A DNA stretch of 64,000 nt from Dromaius novaehollandiae (taxonomy: Eukaryota; Chordata; Aves; Casuariiformes; Dromaiidae), in the NCBI RefSeq assembly GCF_036370855.1, contig NC_088101.1, positions 7,742,154 to 7,806,153 of the forward strand, in the 5' to 3' direction. Below, one piece after another: positions 49,561 through 62,378 of this stretch. How positions within the stretch are numbered: position 1 is the first letter of the stretch; each line of letters begins with the position of its first letter. Under the pieces are notes generated by a model that did no database searches, was not told the DNA's origin, and saw only the letters and a program-made list of their open reading frames with translations. Position numbers and translations under genes: made by a program.

Positions 49561-52349
49561 ATATCCACTGATATGGTTAACGTTTCACCGCATCTGTCTT
49601 CCTTATAGCCAAATACAAATGCCAAGGGATATCAGCTGTTGTCAATAATCCACATTTGCACACAAATCATGACTACTGATTAGTAAAGCAATTATCATAT
49701 TAAAAGAGTTCAACAGGGCTCAACATACTGTAAAATTAGAAATCAGTCAATACCACAGCCATTATATAGAATACCATTGATTGGATGTACTAAATGCTAG
49801 CCTTGATGACCATTGATCACAATGAACCCCACTCACAAAGGAGTCTGGTACACTAATTGAGGAGCCATCGTTAAATAGAATCATAAATCAAGGAGGGGAA
49901 GGGGAGAGGAGAAATGGCTACGAAGCTAAAATCCTTCATAGCTTGAAAAAAAGGAAAAAAAAGCCAGCAAGGGCTCTGCCTCTATAATGTGACCAATAAA
50001 TTCTAAGCTGGCTTTTCCAAAACCAAATAAGCCCCTCAGAAGTCACCTCCAGAACCTGTATCAAAGGTGGGAAACATGCTCCAAAGAGCTTGAGCAAACA
50101 ACTATTTCATCACAGCAAAATCACTTCCAAAAGCAAATCCTCTAGAAAGGCCACAAAACACAGAGGTCCTGTCCGTAAAGGATCTGTGATCTAACTTCAT
50201 TGACCAACTCCATGTTAGGCCTCAAACTCCAGGCAAGCTCCAGGACATGTTTTTAGAGTGCCTTCAGGCTATAATAAACATCAGGTGAAAAGCTGATGCT
50301 TCCCTCCTTTCCATTTGTGGCAAGTTTACAAGGAACTGTTTGAGTAAATGCCAGATCTGAGTACCCAGCCTCTAACTGGTCGGTATCTTCGTACTGCCCA
50401 AGAAAATGCAAGTTCAGAGTATCTCCCCGACATCATCCTGAAAGCATGTTTTCTCCCAGAAATGACCCCATTCCCAAAAACGGGAGCAAACAGCATCGAC
50501 ATACTGAGGAAGCTAAGGAGTTCACAGCAAAAACTAACTACAGCAAATGACAAGTGACACATTGCCTTCAGGAACACGCCAGGCTTGCAACCTGCCTCTG
50601 TTGAATATTAAAACACAGACAAAATCAGGAGGGTTACACCTGCACCTGATTTTGAAGCAGTTAGGGCACACAACCATCTCTGCTTTTGGTTTGTCACAGT
50701 GATAAGATGACCTGACCTTCACCCACCCAAGGAAACCCTACAGCACGCAGCTGCCAAAACGTAGAGTGAGCGCAAGCTTGCAGTCATTTATTAGGGGAAT
50801 GGTACCAGCTCCCACAGGTTACAGGCAGAGACTTTGACTCACAGTAGCGCATGGCTTCCTTCAGGCTATAAGGCACTGGAGAGAAGAAAAAAAAAATCAC
50901 AGCTTACTGCCAATGCACGAAGCTTTTCTCATTTTGCAGAAAGACAGCCCCCAGCAGGGTCTCTTACCACCGCACTTAGCTTATTGGATCTGGCAGTGAG
51001 AAGAAACTGCAACCTGGGCAGAGCAACCTGAGAAGTGGGTCCCTGGAGAGCAGCCTTGAGTGCTCCTGCTCTGTACATGGTCCCAGGTCCTTTTGCTGTC
51101 ACAGCGTCCCACCTACAAACACCTGTACAGGGAACATGAGGGACACCCAACACTGCCACCCATCCACCCACCCCAGAAAAACAGCAGGCGCGGAGGCTCC
51201 CCTCTCTCCAAATTATTTCCTGCTGAGCACTCTCACAGCACCATGGCAAGGGCCACCTTCATTATTTTAGGCCTCAGCTCTCTCCCCTGATTTTTACACT
51301 TTCGAGTTGGAAAGAAGAAATAAAATCTTTTAAACTGAATGCAGACCAGCAGCGAGGGAGGACGAAGCATGCAGCACACTCCAGCCCCACACCTTTGCAT
51401 GGGCAAGCCCAAAATATGAGCGGTCTGGGCCAAAACAACTCCATCCTCTTCCCATTGTCGCTATGTTATTTATCTCTTCTTGCTTCCCTTTAAAGGTTAC
51501 TCTGACTTTGCAGATCTCCAGCCCAGGACTAATGAGAGGAACTTACAGTTGAAGTGCAACTTAAAGAGTGAAGCCAGGCTACCAAACTATACTGTGTGCT
51601 ATGTATTCTAGACAGCAAGCTTTGCAATATGTATATCCAGCAGACCCATAAGTAGTTACTTAACAGTGTGTTAGTTCTAGCAGTACATCTATATGCAGGT
51701 AATATTTACATATTTTCCTGGAACTCTGGAAAAAATACGTCGTTCATTCATCAGCATTTAGGATGATTCTGCATTAAATGAAATGCTGAGAGAGCTGCGG
51801 GTGGGACAGGTTTCTAGCACCAACTAGATGCCACTAGATGCCAATCGGCCGTAAAGCGCATTTCTGACAGTGGATGCGTGTACAACTACTGGAACGAACT
51901 CCCAGAACGGCAGTGAGTCCAGTCCAGTGGATGCAATATGGACTTGGTCAGATACTTAGGAAAAGGAGAGGCATCTCCCAGTACACTAAAACAAGTTAGC
52001 ATAACTCCAGCAGATAAGAGTGTTTCAGACATTCCTGAAGACAGGACAAAGCTGTAGAGAGTGAGCGACGAGACATTTGGAGGAAAGAGGAATAAGGACT
52101 CTGCAGCTACAACAATCATTCTTAAGATGCAGGTACGTTACAGGGAAAGATCAACAGATGTTTTAACAAAGCCTGACTCAGTTCTCATGGAGTGCAAGAG
52201 GTCATTAAGTTGCTTATCAGCACATCTTACAACCATCTCTAACATTTCTATTGATGTGATTAATACGCATTTCTCATGTCTGCACTATGCTCCTAAGAAC
52301 TAGCAGTCACTTAGGCATCCTTTATAGACTCTTTCTAAACAGAAATTAT

Positions 52350-52409
52350 ATTAGTATTTATATATATATACACACAAATACTTATATATATACTTATATA
52401 TATAAATAT

Positions 52410-52475
<66 letters not shown>

Positions 52476-52476
52476 A
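52350..52476. repeat. (TG)23 microsatellite flanked by TA repeats
   Basis: About 23 TG units (52412-52458) are flanked on the left by TATATA/CACA patches from 52360 and on the right by about nine TA units to 52475. It lies between the two acyltransferase genes, 200 bp from the Tigger1-like element. Alternating purine-pyrimidine DNA of this kind can adopt Z-form, and the TA arms can extrude. Confidence 0.93.
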
Positions 52477-52676
52477 AAAAATCTACAACAGATTTTTTTG
52501 CACACAGCTAACAATCTGTAAAGTGATTTATTTTAAAAAGCTGAAAACCTATGGAAACCTCAGAACTTTTGGTCCCTTCTGATATTTGGTTCATATAAAT
52601 TTTTGGAGGCCCAGGAAATTTAGAGAACCTGTTTATAAAGCTGACACAGAGATATTAAGCCCAGGACAATGATCTA

Positions 52677-53028
52677 CGGGCATACCTCAGAGATACTGCG
52701 GGTTCGGTTCCAGACCACCGCAATAAAGTGAATATCACAATAAAGTGAGTCACACAAGTTTTTTTTGGTTTCCCAGTGCATATAAAAGTTATGTTTACAC
52801 TATACTGCAGTCTATTAAGTGTGCATAGCATTACGTCTAAAAAAATGTTGCATGAAATATTGCGAGAATTACCAAAATGTGACACAGAGACACAAAGTGA
52901 GCACATACTGTTGGAAAAATGGCGCCAATAGACTTGCTCGACACAGGGTTGCCACAAGCCTTCAATTTGTAAAGACTGCAATATCTGCAAAGCACAATAG
53001 TGAAGCACAATAAAACGAGGTATGCCAG
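52677..53028. mobile_element. Internally deleted Tigger1-like DNA transposon (TcMar-Tigger MITE)
   Basis: The 352-bp element has terminal inverted repeats. The left end is CGGGCATACCTCAGAGATAC; the right end reads AAAACGAGGTATGCCAG. It is flanked by a TA duplication (52675-52676 and 53029-53030), as expected for the Tc1/mariner superfamily. The left ~170 bp (GGTTCGGTTCCAGACCACCG, CACTATACTGCAGTCTATTA) and right ~180 bp (GCGAGAATTACCAAAATGTG, TGGCGCCAATAGACTTGCTC) match, from memory, the two ends of the mammalian Tigger1 consensus almost base for base. Most differences look like CpG decay. The roughly 2-kb pogo-type transposase region is missing, joined around 52842-52850, so the copy is non-autonomous. 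Family assignment is by recall, not by search. Confidence 0.85.
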
Positions 53029-56000
53029 TACACGGAATTCACCTTACACTACTTCAACAGTGGACAGTTAAACCAGTTTCAGGTTACTTTACCCTTTTAG
53101 CAGAGCAATGCAATATACTTCCAATGTGAATAGCTGTAATGTGCAGATAACCTCTTTCTAGACCAGAACTGAAAACCCAGAAATAGGAGCCAGATGCTCA
53201 AGCTATTTCAGTCTGCATATTTAGTATAAAGGGGGTCAAAGCATAAACCATCTTTGCAAGTTCTAGCTCCAGCCAAGGAAGATTTATGTAATAATGCAAA
53301 CAGCCAAAAAGTTGCTTTCAGAGGACTCCTTCAAAAGCTCTGGCATGGAAAGCCTGCCTGAAGAAAGAGGCACATCAGACCCAGCGCCCCAGCATTTATG
53401 GGATTTGGAGAACTGCCCTTATTTCTTTAAGGCTGCAAGTCTCTCAGCTACCTGGGAAGACAGCTGCAGCCTTCAGCACAGTGCATAATCAGGATAGTGC
53501 CCAAAGTGGCTTAAGGTCTCCTCCCACCCCAGGACACACACCATGCACGAAGATCCTCCACTGCATCTTGGGCATGCTGCGTGATTTTTATTAATGATTG
53601 AAAGGTGGAGCTTATTTAAGGTGTCTGGCTTGCCAACCACATGGCACATCAAATAGTTATGTCTTTGAAACTTAATATAAGCATCCACTTCGATTTTCAG
53701 TCTTGCTGACCCCCCCACACAATAAGATGGCCTGATTTTATTCATTCATTCCAACGTACGTGTGTTTTCAACACGTGGCCCACTGCCATTAGCCTTAGGC
53801 ATCTCAGACATGAGGGATGAACTCACCTAGGACTACTTTGATTTGCTGCAGTTTCATCAACAGGATAAATGAGTGTCTCAGCCACAATTAACATCACTTA
53901 GACACTTCATACATGGGTAGTAACCAGCAGCATCAAATTCCAAAGCAAGGTGAAGTTTTGTAACGTAGGACTTTCCCACACTGATTAGCTGTACCAGATC
54001 CTCATACATTGGGAGAAGACACCCAAATGATTCTAAGACAGGAGGCACTCTGAGGAAAAGCGCTCCTTAGGCAGTCTTGCTTATATGAAGCATGAGGCTC
54101 ATTGGCTAAGGAACTGGAGGGAGTGTTTGCTACTACTATTAAGTAGTAAACTAGAGAGAAAGTTTTCCGTTTCTTCTGCTGCTCTGTTTCATGCTCTTGA
54201 GGAAGACAGAGCTGGAGACTTCTCCAGGGTGAGGATACGTCTTGTGGCTTGCACATCTAACAACAACAACAGTTACTTACACTGACAGATATTTTTGAGG
54301 GCCTGATCCTCTGAAATATTCCTTCCCTTCCATCCAGACCTACCAATGGGCACAATTCACCGCGAGGCCCCACTGCACTTGCTCCTGTGTAGGTGCAGAG
54401 TAAAAAAGGGATCTCAAGCAGCCTAGGAGCCTGGTTCCCAAGAGACGGAGAGAAGATAAGCAGAGTTAAGAGGAGGATGAGTAACACAAACAAATGTAAG
54501 TTATTCCACTGTGAGAAGCTGCAGTTTACATCCTTCCCACTCACGAGTTATCATGAGAACATGTTCTTTTTACTGTTACCATGTCCTCTTGCTGGAGGTG
54601 GAGAACTTGCTCATCTGTGCCGTCCATTTGGAAAACAAGCAACTTCCCCACAACCCCTGCGCTTTAAAGGCTATAACCTCAGCTAGAAGTGCTTGCTAAA
54701 GGCCACGGATGATAAATGCAAGTGAAATATAGATCACGCACACAGTATCAGGAGAAAGGAAAGCAATAAAACTGAGGTGGAGATGGAGGGTCGCTGAAGA
54801 AAGCACCACCAAAACCTGTACAGGCATTTCTTCAAAGTGCGGTAAGGCAGTGCACAAACAAGAGTGCTGCTGCCACACACCTAAGGACTCTCAGATTCAA
54901 GGTCCCAGCAGAGGTATCTGGCAAGGCGAGATTCAAAAAAGAGTAGTCTCCATTTAAAGTCAGGCTGGCATTTTTACCAGCAGCTAACGAAGCACATCTG
55001 ACTTCTGTCATTGACGTGGTATGATCAGAACACACCGAACCAAGTTCAAGTGCCCTGCTGCCCCTGCTTCCAGTGGAGAAAGAATGAACATCCATCATCA
55101 AGAGAGGGAGATGTGGTTTTCCTTTGCAGTCTTACTGCTAGCACTCTTCCTTCCTGGGTTGCTAAGGGCTTTTTAAAAAGGCATTTTCTGCTACTGTCTA
55201 CCCAAAATATCAAAGTTTGGGCTGACTGACCCACTGAGAGAATTCATGTACTTGCAGACACTAAACTCAGGGATGATACACCGGGCCAGGCCCCGATGCA
55301 GGTGAGCTCAGTTCTCTATCTCTGTGCTGTGCAGCCTTAAGGAATTTACTACCCCTCTGTTAGCCCCTCCACTGCATATTAGTTTTGTATAATTAAACTC
55401 TGAACTCTCCAGGGCTGGGCAGTTTTATAGTCTCTATTTGTGCCGTGCTGTATACACAGCTTGCCAGGACAGATCTTCCATTTCTGATGAGACCTCAATC
55501 AATGGGCTGTTGTAATGCAAACCTTATTAACTGTCCTGGCCAACTGATCTGTCTTCCAGCAATTTAGACAGAGCAAAGTAATATCTATTTGTGTGCGCTT
55601 CATTAGTGACATTCAGATCATTAAAAAGACAGATTCTTCCTAGTGGGAGCTACTCAAAGGGAAAGCAAACATTTTATACAAAGAAACGCTAAAGGTGACT
55701 GGAGTATTTACATCTCCCGTTCCTTAAGTGCACTCACATGAATTATTTCTGGAGGGTGGGCTTGCCAGAGATCAGTCGGCAGCTTTCACAAGCAGTGGTG
55801 ACACAAGCAGGCAGCTAGCCATAAATAATTCCAACAGATGATAATGGAGGCCGTGACATAGTTCTCTTTAATTCATGCAACACATAAAAACAGACATAAA
55901 AAGGATACAGCAAAACCAGAAGTTAAAACATAATGCAACAACATGGTGCATTTTTCTATCCTATTGTCCCTTCTTCAGACTAATTTATCCCAGTGACGCA

Positions 56001-56300
56001 GCTAGGCATCTGGGACATGCTCTCATGTCAGTTGTTCTGCTGCTTTTCAGCAGGACCCTTGAACACTTCCTACCTTGCAACCCCTGGTCTTGTAATATGA
56101 AGAGGAAAATCTGCAATTGCTTCTTTCCCTGCAACAGCCAACACTCCAGCTCCAATTTCCAGTTCCAAAAATATATTTAGATGAACTGCTCAATGGCTTC
56201 TGACATCAGCAGGTTTTCTCTCTAAGGTAACACAGTGCCTCTGGCTCACAGGAAAACTGCTAAAACAAATCGTTGCTATAGGCTGGGAGTACGGAGGTGT

Positions 56301-56629
56301 TTTATTAAGAGTTAAGAAGTTAACGTCTAAGTTTTGAAGGTAACTCAAAGATTAGAAAATTGGTGTTCTAATGAAACTTACTAATTTTATTGCAGAAAGT
56401 TCTCACTAATCACTGGAGAGAAATAAAAAAATACATTAGAATCTTCCTATTTATAAACATACATTCTTATTTAAAACAGAACATACTGTTTATGGCTTCT
56501 CTGCCATGTCATATGCAACGTATCTTACAGGGACAGCTGGTAAAAATGAGGGGTTTAATATATAAAATATAGCTCTGTTTCTGGATGAGATAAGTCATGG
56601 AAAAAAACATGAGGTAAAATAAACACCAT
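56301..56629 (-). terminator. GPAT3-like 3' UTR with candidate poly(A) signals
   Basis: On the minus strand after the stop there is a variant ATTAAA (56559-56554), then AATAAA at 56391-56386 and at 56306-56301. A short 3' UTR of about 0.1-0.35 kb is implied. Which signal is used cannot be told from sequence. Confidence 0.5.
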
Positions 56630-56744
56630 TCAGTGAACATTTCCATTTCCCACTGTTCCGTTTTCTACTACTATCTGGCAATATTTTTTCTGTTGCTCCT
56701 CCTTGAAAGACTCTTTGACCTTTTTCCTTTTCAGTCCTCCATCC
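56630..56744 (-). CDS. GPAT3-like last exon with stop (equivalent to exon 12)
   Basis: This 115-nt coding segment encodes DGGLKRKKVKESFKEEQQKK, then YCQIVVENGTVGNGNVH, with TGA at 56632-56630. The tail is four residues shorter than in the neighbouring GPAT3 and different in sequence. The acceptor is TTCCAG|G. Confidence 0.94.
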
Positions 56745-57191
56745 CTGGAAGATACAGATTGAAAAACAGCCTTGAGTTCACTTCAGGGTAAAGGTAGAAA
56801 AAGTTTACAATATTTAGATTATAACAAAGCAACTTTCACCTTAAATGTCAGCTTTTACAGTACAATGCTTAATGATCTGTATTGCCAAGATTTATTACAC
56901 AATATAAACAATGCCTTTCTTTTAATTCTCATCAAATTCTACCTGCTGGCTGGATCCACATTCTGCCAGATTTGTTCCTCTTTTTGTACTGTATTAGTCT
57001 ACTTATTCTAGAGGAATTGTTCATGGAATAAGAAAACAGTCTCCCAAAGTCAGTAAGGGTGGTGGACTACAGCCAAAGCACGGCAAATTTAGAAGAAACT
57101 TTAAAAGATTCCAGGCTTCCAGGCTAAACTTTCAGATTACAGAACGCCTAACCATGTTTCAAACCCAGCTTCAAAAGGTGTTGCTTCTTAC

Positions 57192-57271
57192 CAAGGAAGT
57201 ACAGACATTCCTCCCTGAGCAGCGATGACAGCCTTGACTCTGTCAGCAAAGTGAACAGCATCTTCTTCTTC
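57192..57271 (-). CDS. GPAT3-like exon (equivalent to exon 11)
   Basis: This 80-nt exon encodes EEEDAVHFADRVKAVIAAQG, then GMSVLP and part of Trp. The acceptor is CTTTCAG|G and the donor TG|GTAAGA. Length and phase equal GPAT3 exon 11. Confidence 0.95.
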
Positions 57272-59192
57272 CTGAAAGAGACAGAAATGATTTGCTTTAA
57301 AATTTTAACACCTTCTCTATGCCCCACTTTAAAAGACACCTCTTGCTAGAGAGCAAGCACTTAGGTTTATGCCAGGCCCACATATGACCTGCAGGGCAGT
57401 TTTAGCAGGACCTGGAAGTCAGCCCGCTGGGTTTGCCACCGTCCAGTACCAAAAAGAAGTGGGATGCTCTGTGGTTGCTAGAGCAGTCTGAAACAACACA
57501 CGCTCAGAGCAAGGTCACAGGCCTGCCCAGAGCAGGGGATGCATCTGCTCTCAGTACCTCAGTAACCATCTGACCACAAGAAACCCGGAGCGAATCAACA
57601 GTGTCATCTTGGAGGAGACGTGGCATCTTGAGCAGGGTTGGGGCCTGGTACATTCAGCATCAGTGAATTACTGTGGGTCTACAGGAGTCAGTTTGCCCTA
57701 AGCACAGACGATACATGTGTTACAGCACCTTCCCTGCCAAGACTGAGCAAAGAGTGAGGTAGGCAGTATTAAACCGTGGCATCGCTAGAGCAGAGGCCTT
57801 GGGCACCTTGCCAACTTAAGGTCAGCCTTCAGGGGCAGGGGGCTGGGAGGCTGTGCCAAGCTGTACGGTAATGCTGCTGGGCAAAGGATTAGGTGGATGC
57901 TCTGTAGGGCAGGAAAGCAAGGAGATGGGAGGGCGCTGGGGCAGATGGGGGCACAGGGGGACACAGGACGGCAAGAACCACCCCAGTACGGCGTGAAGAG
58001 AAGGCCTGAATTGAAATATCACCTCTGGAGTAAAGAAAGGGAGGGTTGTGCCAAGCTGAAGGGCAGGACTCCTGCAGCACAAAACCGTATTTCAACATCT
58101 ATTCCAACCTCTGGGAGCAGAGGAGAGCAAGGCAGCTGCACCCATGTAAAGCAGCTGTTTGGGAGCAAAAGGGAGCATGGTGCAGAGATACCCGAATGTC
58201 TCTGCAAGGGCAGTTTTTATTTAAAGATAAGTAACCCACAGAAATCCATGCTGACTGTGCACAGTACCATGCTTAGTACCCATATTATACAGCTTTCTCT
58301 ACCATTTCAGGTGTCCCCCAAAATTCCATTATCCCAAATAACAGAGAAGTGACTATGAAATCAGCATCTTGTATTGATTTAATTCACAAAGAGCTGGAAA
58401 AAAGTGGCTCCCAAGTATACAGAAATGAGCCAAAAAAAGAAAAAAAAAAGCTTTTTTTAAAAAAGATGGGCATATTTCAAGAAGTGGCTCATTAAATAAA
58501 GAAAGGCTCCATATTCATTTCTTTCTGTGATGACACAGTGCATGTTATTTCAAATAACAAGCCTTCTGGGCCAAAAAGTCTGTCTTCACCTTCTTACAGC
58601 TGCTGCATACCTGCTCAAGTCTATTAAAATCAAGGTCAGTTTCCTTCCTGATTTCTAAAAAGATGGGTGGTATATAAACCAGACTGCTGGTTTAGCAGCT
58701 CAGGAAAACCAAGAATTTTAACAAGACACAAGCTAGAGAGAAGAAGCTAGAGCTTTTCTGCCTTTGCAATGTTAGCTGTGCCAAGACATCTTTTCACTGC
58801 AGTAAGCAGGTAGGAATGATGAATACTCTTGACCTGCCCAACTATAAGTGCTCTGAGATATCAACTTGCACGGATAAATAACCATAGTACAGAAAGTTTA
58901 TAGCTCTCACCGACATGAGCTTTATTTACTCCAAGAGTACACCAACGAAACCTCTCCCTCGGAGAGGGAAATGCAGGACTAAATTTGGATTGGTTCCATT
59001 GTTTTAGCATGCTGCATTTTCTGGTTTCCAATCTTTGCTTAATTTTAAAATCACAGTGTCATTTCTGGCTTTTGCCCACTAGGTTGCCAATAAAGATCAA
59101 AAACATAATGCCAGTATATCGTGCCTAGCAATACAGGTTTCCTCCCAGAAAACAGTCACAAGCATCTCCGAAACACACATAAGCATAAGTAC

Positions 59193-59321
59193 CTCTTTGA
59201 CCATTGGTGGCAGGTACCACACATTGCAGACGATAGCCCAACTGGTAACCAGTTTAAAGCCATAGGTCATCGCGGAGTGCTTCATGCTGTCCCAGAATGG
59301 ATCTCCAAAGCGAGGGTCATA
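59193..59321 (-). CDS. GPAT3-like exon (equivalent to exon 10)
   Basis: This 129-nt exon encodes YDPRFGDPFWDSMKHSAMTY, GFKLVTSWAIVCNVWYLPPM and VKE. Seventeen of 43 residues differ from GPAT3, mostly in the middle (WDSMKHSAMTYGFKLV). The TSWAIVCNVWY block is kept. The acceptor is GTTCCAG|T and the donor GAG|GTACTT. Confidence 0.95.
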
Positions 59322-60362
59322 CTGGAACACAAGAACGATAAGCTGAAGGGCACGATCTCCTATGTAAGCGGTATGAGGAGATACAAGATGTACACACAGA
59401 AGAGATGACACGCATAGAAGTAACAGCAATCAGAGATCAGCCTGAGATTAAAGAACCACTCCAAAGATGAAAAAGTAAAAGGGAACTCAAAAAGTAGTTC
59501 ACGGTGTCAGTTCTGAGAACGGACAGTCGTGAGGCACAAAAACCCTAGTACAGGCAAAACAAGAGTTCATCCCAGACTACACACACTCTACAGCTGGGCC
59601 TGGGTTAAACCGCATAGGTTGCTCTTTTTTGGCCATGAAGCCACAGCTCAACCTCTTAAATCAGGGGCAAATCTAATCACACCTCCTAAAAGCAGCAGTA
59701 AATGCAGGCTGAAGCTCCGTGTTTTCACTTTTACTAGAAGTTAATAAGAGTTAACCTTTAAAAGCAACACAGGACCCCAAACGATGACAGCCCCATAGAA
59801 ACAAATCTCAACTGTAACCAGATGCATCCACTCAGAAGGTAAAACCTTGTCATAATGTCTATACCTGTAGATATACTGACTACAAGGTTTGCTTGATAAA
59901 GCTCACAATACCTGCAACGGTTTCCATGAGATTAGACAACATCATTGCTGCAGGAAAAGGAACTAATGTATTCATAGGTAAAGTGACTCTGCTAAAGCTA
60001 CTCAGAAAGCTCTGGAAATGCCAGGAAAATAATCAATTCCTAGTCCTGAGCCTTTACCCCCAGAGCAGAAGAGAGCCAGGAGCCTTAGGACAAAAAGAGC
60101 AGACAGAATGGAGCACAGCAATTGCAATGGAGCTTTTCGGGTTGCTCCCAATCAGTTGTGCAGACACTCAAAAATTCATTTCCCATACGGCACTGACCTG
60201 CCAGACCCTGCATCGTAAAACAGTCCAGATTTCTCAGGGCTTATTTAGTGCCTTAGTCATGCAGAACAAAGACCTTTTTAAAGTTTACACACGAGTATTT
60301 TCTCTGACTTGAGAACTTCCTGCAAATAATCCTTCCATGCTTGGGAATGGGAGATACATTAC

Positions 60363-60448
60363 CTTGATTGCTACTGGATGGATAGTCCCTCCCACCTCAA
60401 AGCTTCCCTTCTTAAACATCATTACTGAAGTGTTGTTTATGCAGGTAC
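60363..60448 (-). CDS. GPAT3-like exon (equivalent to exon 9, motifs III and IV)
   Basis: This 86-nt exon encodes TCINNTSVMMFKKGSFEVGG, then TIHPVAIK. It is nearly identical to GPAT3, with 26 of 28 residues equal. The acceptor is GGCCAG|GT and the donor AAG|GTAATG. Confidence 0.96.
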
Positions 60449-60786
60449 CTGGCCAGAATTAAAATAGGTAATGAGTTTATCCATTCTAATCAACGTATCA
60501 ACAAATGAATCAGAATTTGTCTTAAGGAGACTTAAGTTGCTGGAGGATAAAGCAAGCTTCAGAAACCCAGAGTCTGTTCTCTCTTCTATTATGCTACACA
60601 AACCAAATAGATTGTCTTAAAACTGTTGTAAAATAATGGAATCTGACTTCTAATATCTCACAACAGCTAATTAATTCTACAGAATAAAAATAAAAAAAAA
60701 TCTTTGTTGTAAAGGTCAGGTGCAATAAACTACACGTGATAGCAAGAAGTGAGCAAAGCAGTAAAATCAGTACAGCTTTTTCTTAC

Positions 60787-60842
60787 CTTCTGGAAAAATT
60801 AAAATGGGTAATTTGGTCTTATCTGCAATGTGTTCTCTAATT
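60787..60842 (-). CDS. GPAT3-like exon (equivalent to exon 8)
   Basis: This 56-nt exon encodes IREHIADKTKLPILIFPE and begins motif III. The acceptor is TCCACAG|A and the donor GAAG|GTAAGA. Sixteen of 19 residues equal GPAT3. Confidence 0.95.
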
Positions 60843-61632
60843 CTGTGGAGGGAAAAATAAAATTTAAGTGTACATTCCACTTTCACAGACAACTCTCTCA
60901 TTCATACTCAGCCATGAATCTAAACATATTTAAACTCTTAAATATGACAAGAAAAAGCCATTGTCCAATTGCTCTTTGCCAGTCAGTAGTCTGTACCAGG
61001 ATAAGGATTAGTTTCAGGCCTTCATCTTGGAGGTTCTCTTGCTGATTGCATAAGTAGTTTTTCTACAAAAGTGAATAGCTCTCCTTTTATTTGAACCATT
61101 TTAACCCAATTAACAGCGGTACTTGAGAAACACACGAATTGTTTCCTGTTTATCTTTGACAGGCTTCAGCTATGAACACAGTCAAAATTTCTTTTGCCTA
61201 AAGTACAGCAGTTTTCTGTATTTCAAGTTTTCATGCTTTCCAGCTTCATAACATCAGTTTTATACATATCTAATGATTCTCCTCATCAAGATAAGAATTA
61301 AAACAACCTTTTACTACATTTGGTGCACCATTTTAAAAAAAAAAAGTATATTACCACTGTGTAGCGCACACTTACTGACACACAAAATTAGTTGTTTTGC
61401 AAGACATATATCCATTTTTCCTAAGAATCAAGTGTATGCAGTTTCTCTCCAGGCCATGTTAAAGAACAAAAACAAAACATCAGATACCAAAATGAGGGAA
61501 TGATCCAGCACAGAGTGACCTCCTCCATTTTTCTAAAGACTAACTGCCATAGACACTTGCTTAATGTTAGCTGCATTGCATCCCCTTTCATGAAGATTAA
61601 GAATGGCTAAAAACAATTTACTCTGTAAAAAA

Positions 61633-61900
61633 ACTTGAGAACATAAGAAAAGCCACACTAAGCCAAACCTGTTCATGTCCTTAAAGTCCAATATGCTGTC
61701 TCTGACAGCAATCAATACTGCAGGCCTGGAGAGCAGTATAGGAATCAAACAAACATACAAAGACACTTTCAGGATGCTCTTTCAGCTTCTGGCAGCTAGC
61801 TCATATCTTGATGTTTTTCTTATGAACTTGTTTAATTGCTTCTGCAAACTTTTGCATGCAAGGCTGATGAAGGCTGAGGATGTTTCTAATGAGTTGTGAC
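61633..61900. mobile_element. Degenerate CR1-type sauropsid interspersed repeat
   Basis: The phrases GAGAACATAAGAA..GCCA, CAATATGCTGTCTCTGACAG, TTTCAGCTTCTGGCAGCTAG and TTATGAACTTGTTTAATTGC occur in the same order and spacing as in the old interspersed repeat common in turtles, crocodilians and birds. I recall that repeat as the 3' region of a CR1 LINE subfamily. The copy is heavily mutated with no open frame. It sits in intron 7 of the GPAT3-like gene. The similarity is from memory and the exact subfamily is unknown. Confidence 0.5.
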
Positions 61901-62378
61901 TGGTTCCCTCAAATGATCTCTCCATCTCCAGAAGCAAATACATGAGCCTGAAGTTAAGATTTGCTATGATCGGCCTCCCTTTATCCTGTACTCACGATGG
62001 ATACAACCAGCCTCGCAATGCTCAGAGCTGATGAAAAACACACGAGGGCAAGGCATGATCTGGGAAGCAGAAATGCCAACAAAACTTGGATTCCTGTGCT
62101 GACATCCTGAGTCATCAGTTCTGAATCTGAATGAGCAGGCTGCTGCCTGGGGCAGGCAGGGTGATCGTGGAAGTTCCCAGAGGTTACAGGGCAAATGCTC
62201 AAGAGTCCAGAAGAGGATTGCTACACCTTGCACCACAAGTGATGGAGCGGTTACAGAACTTACACTGATGACAACCTACAGTTGCTCAGCAAGAGGAGAT
62301 TAGGGTCAGAACATTCTCAGTTCACACTTCTGGCTCACAGTTTCTAAACCTGATGGGACAATTAAGTTAACACCTTAC

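Larger units (their letters stand above)
43505..56300. other. Intergenic DNA between GPAT3 and the GPAT3-like gene
   Basis: About 12.8 kb separate the GPAT3 promoter from the 3' end of the upstream paralogue. I found no exon of a known gene. It contains an AT-rich block (49.02-49.56 kb), the TG/TA microsatellite, the Tigger1-like element and a T/C-rich patch at about 48681-48710. A homeobox-motif-rich stretch near 55.38-55.68 kb looks like unique, possibly constrained sequence. Confidence 0.75.
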
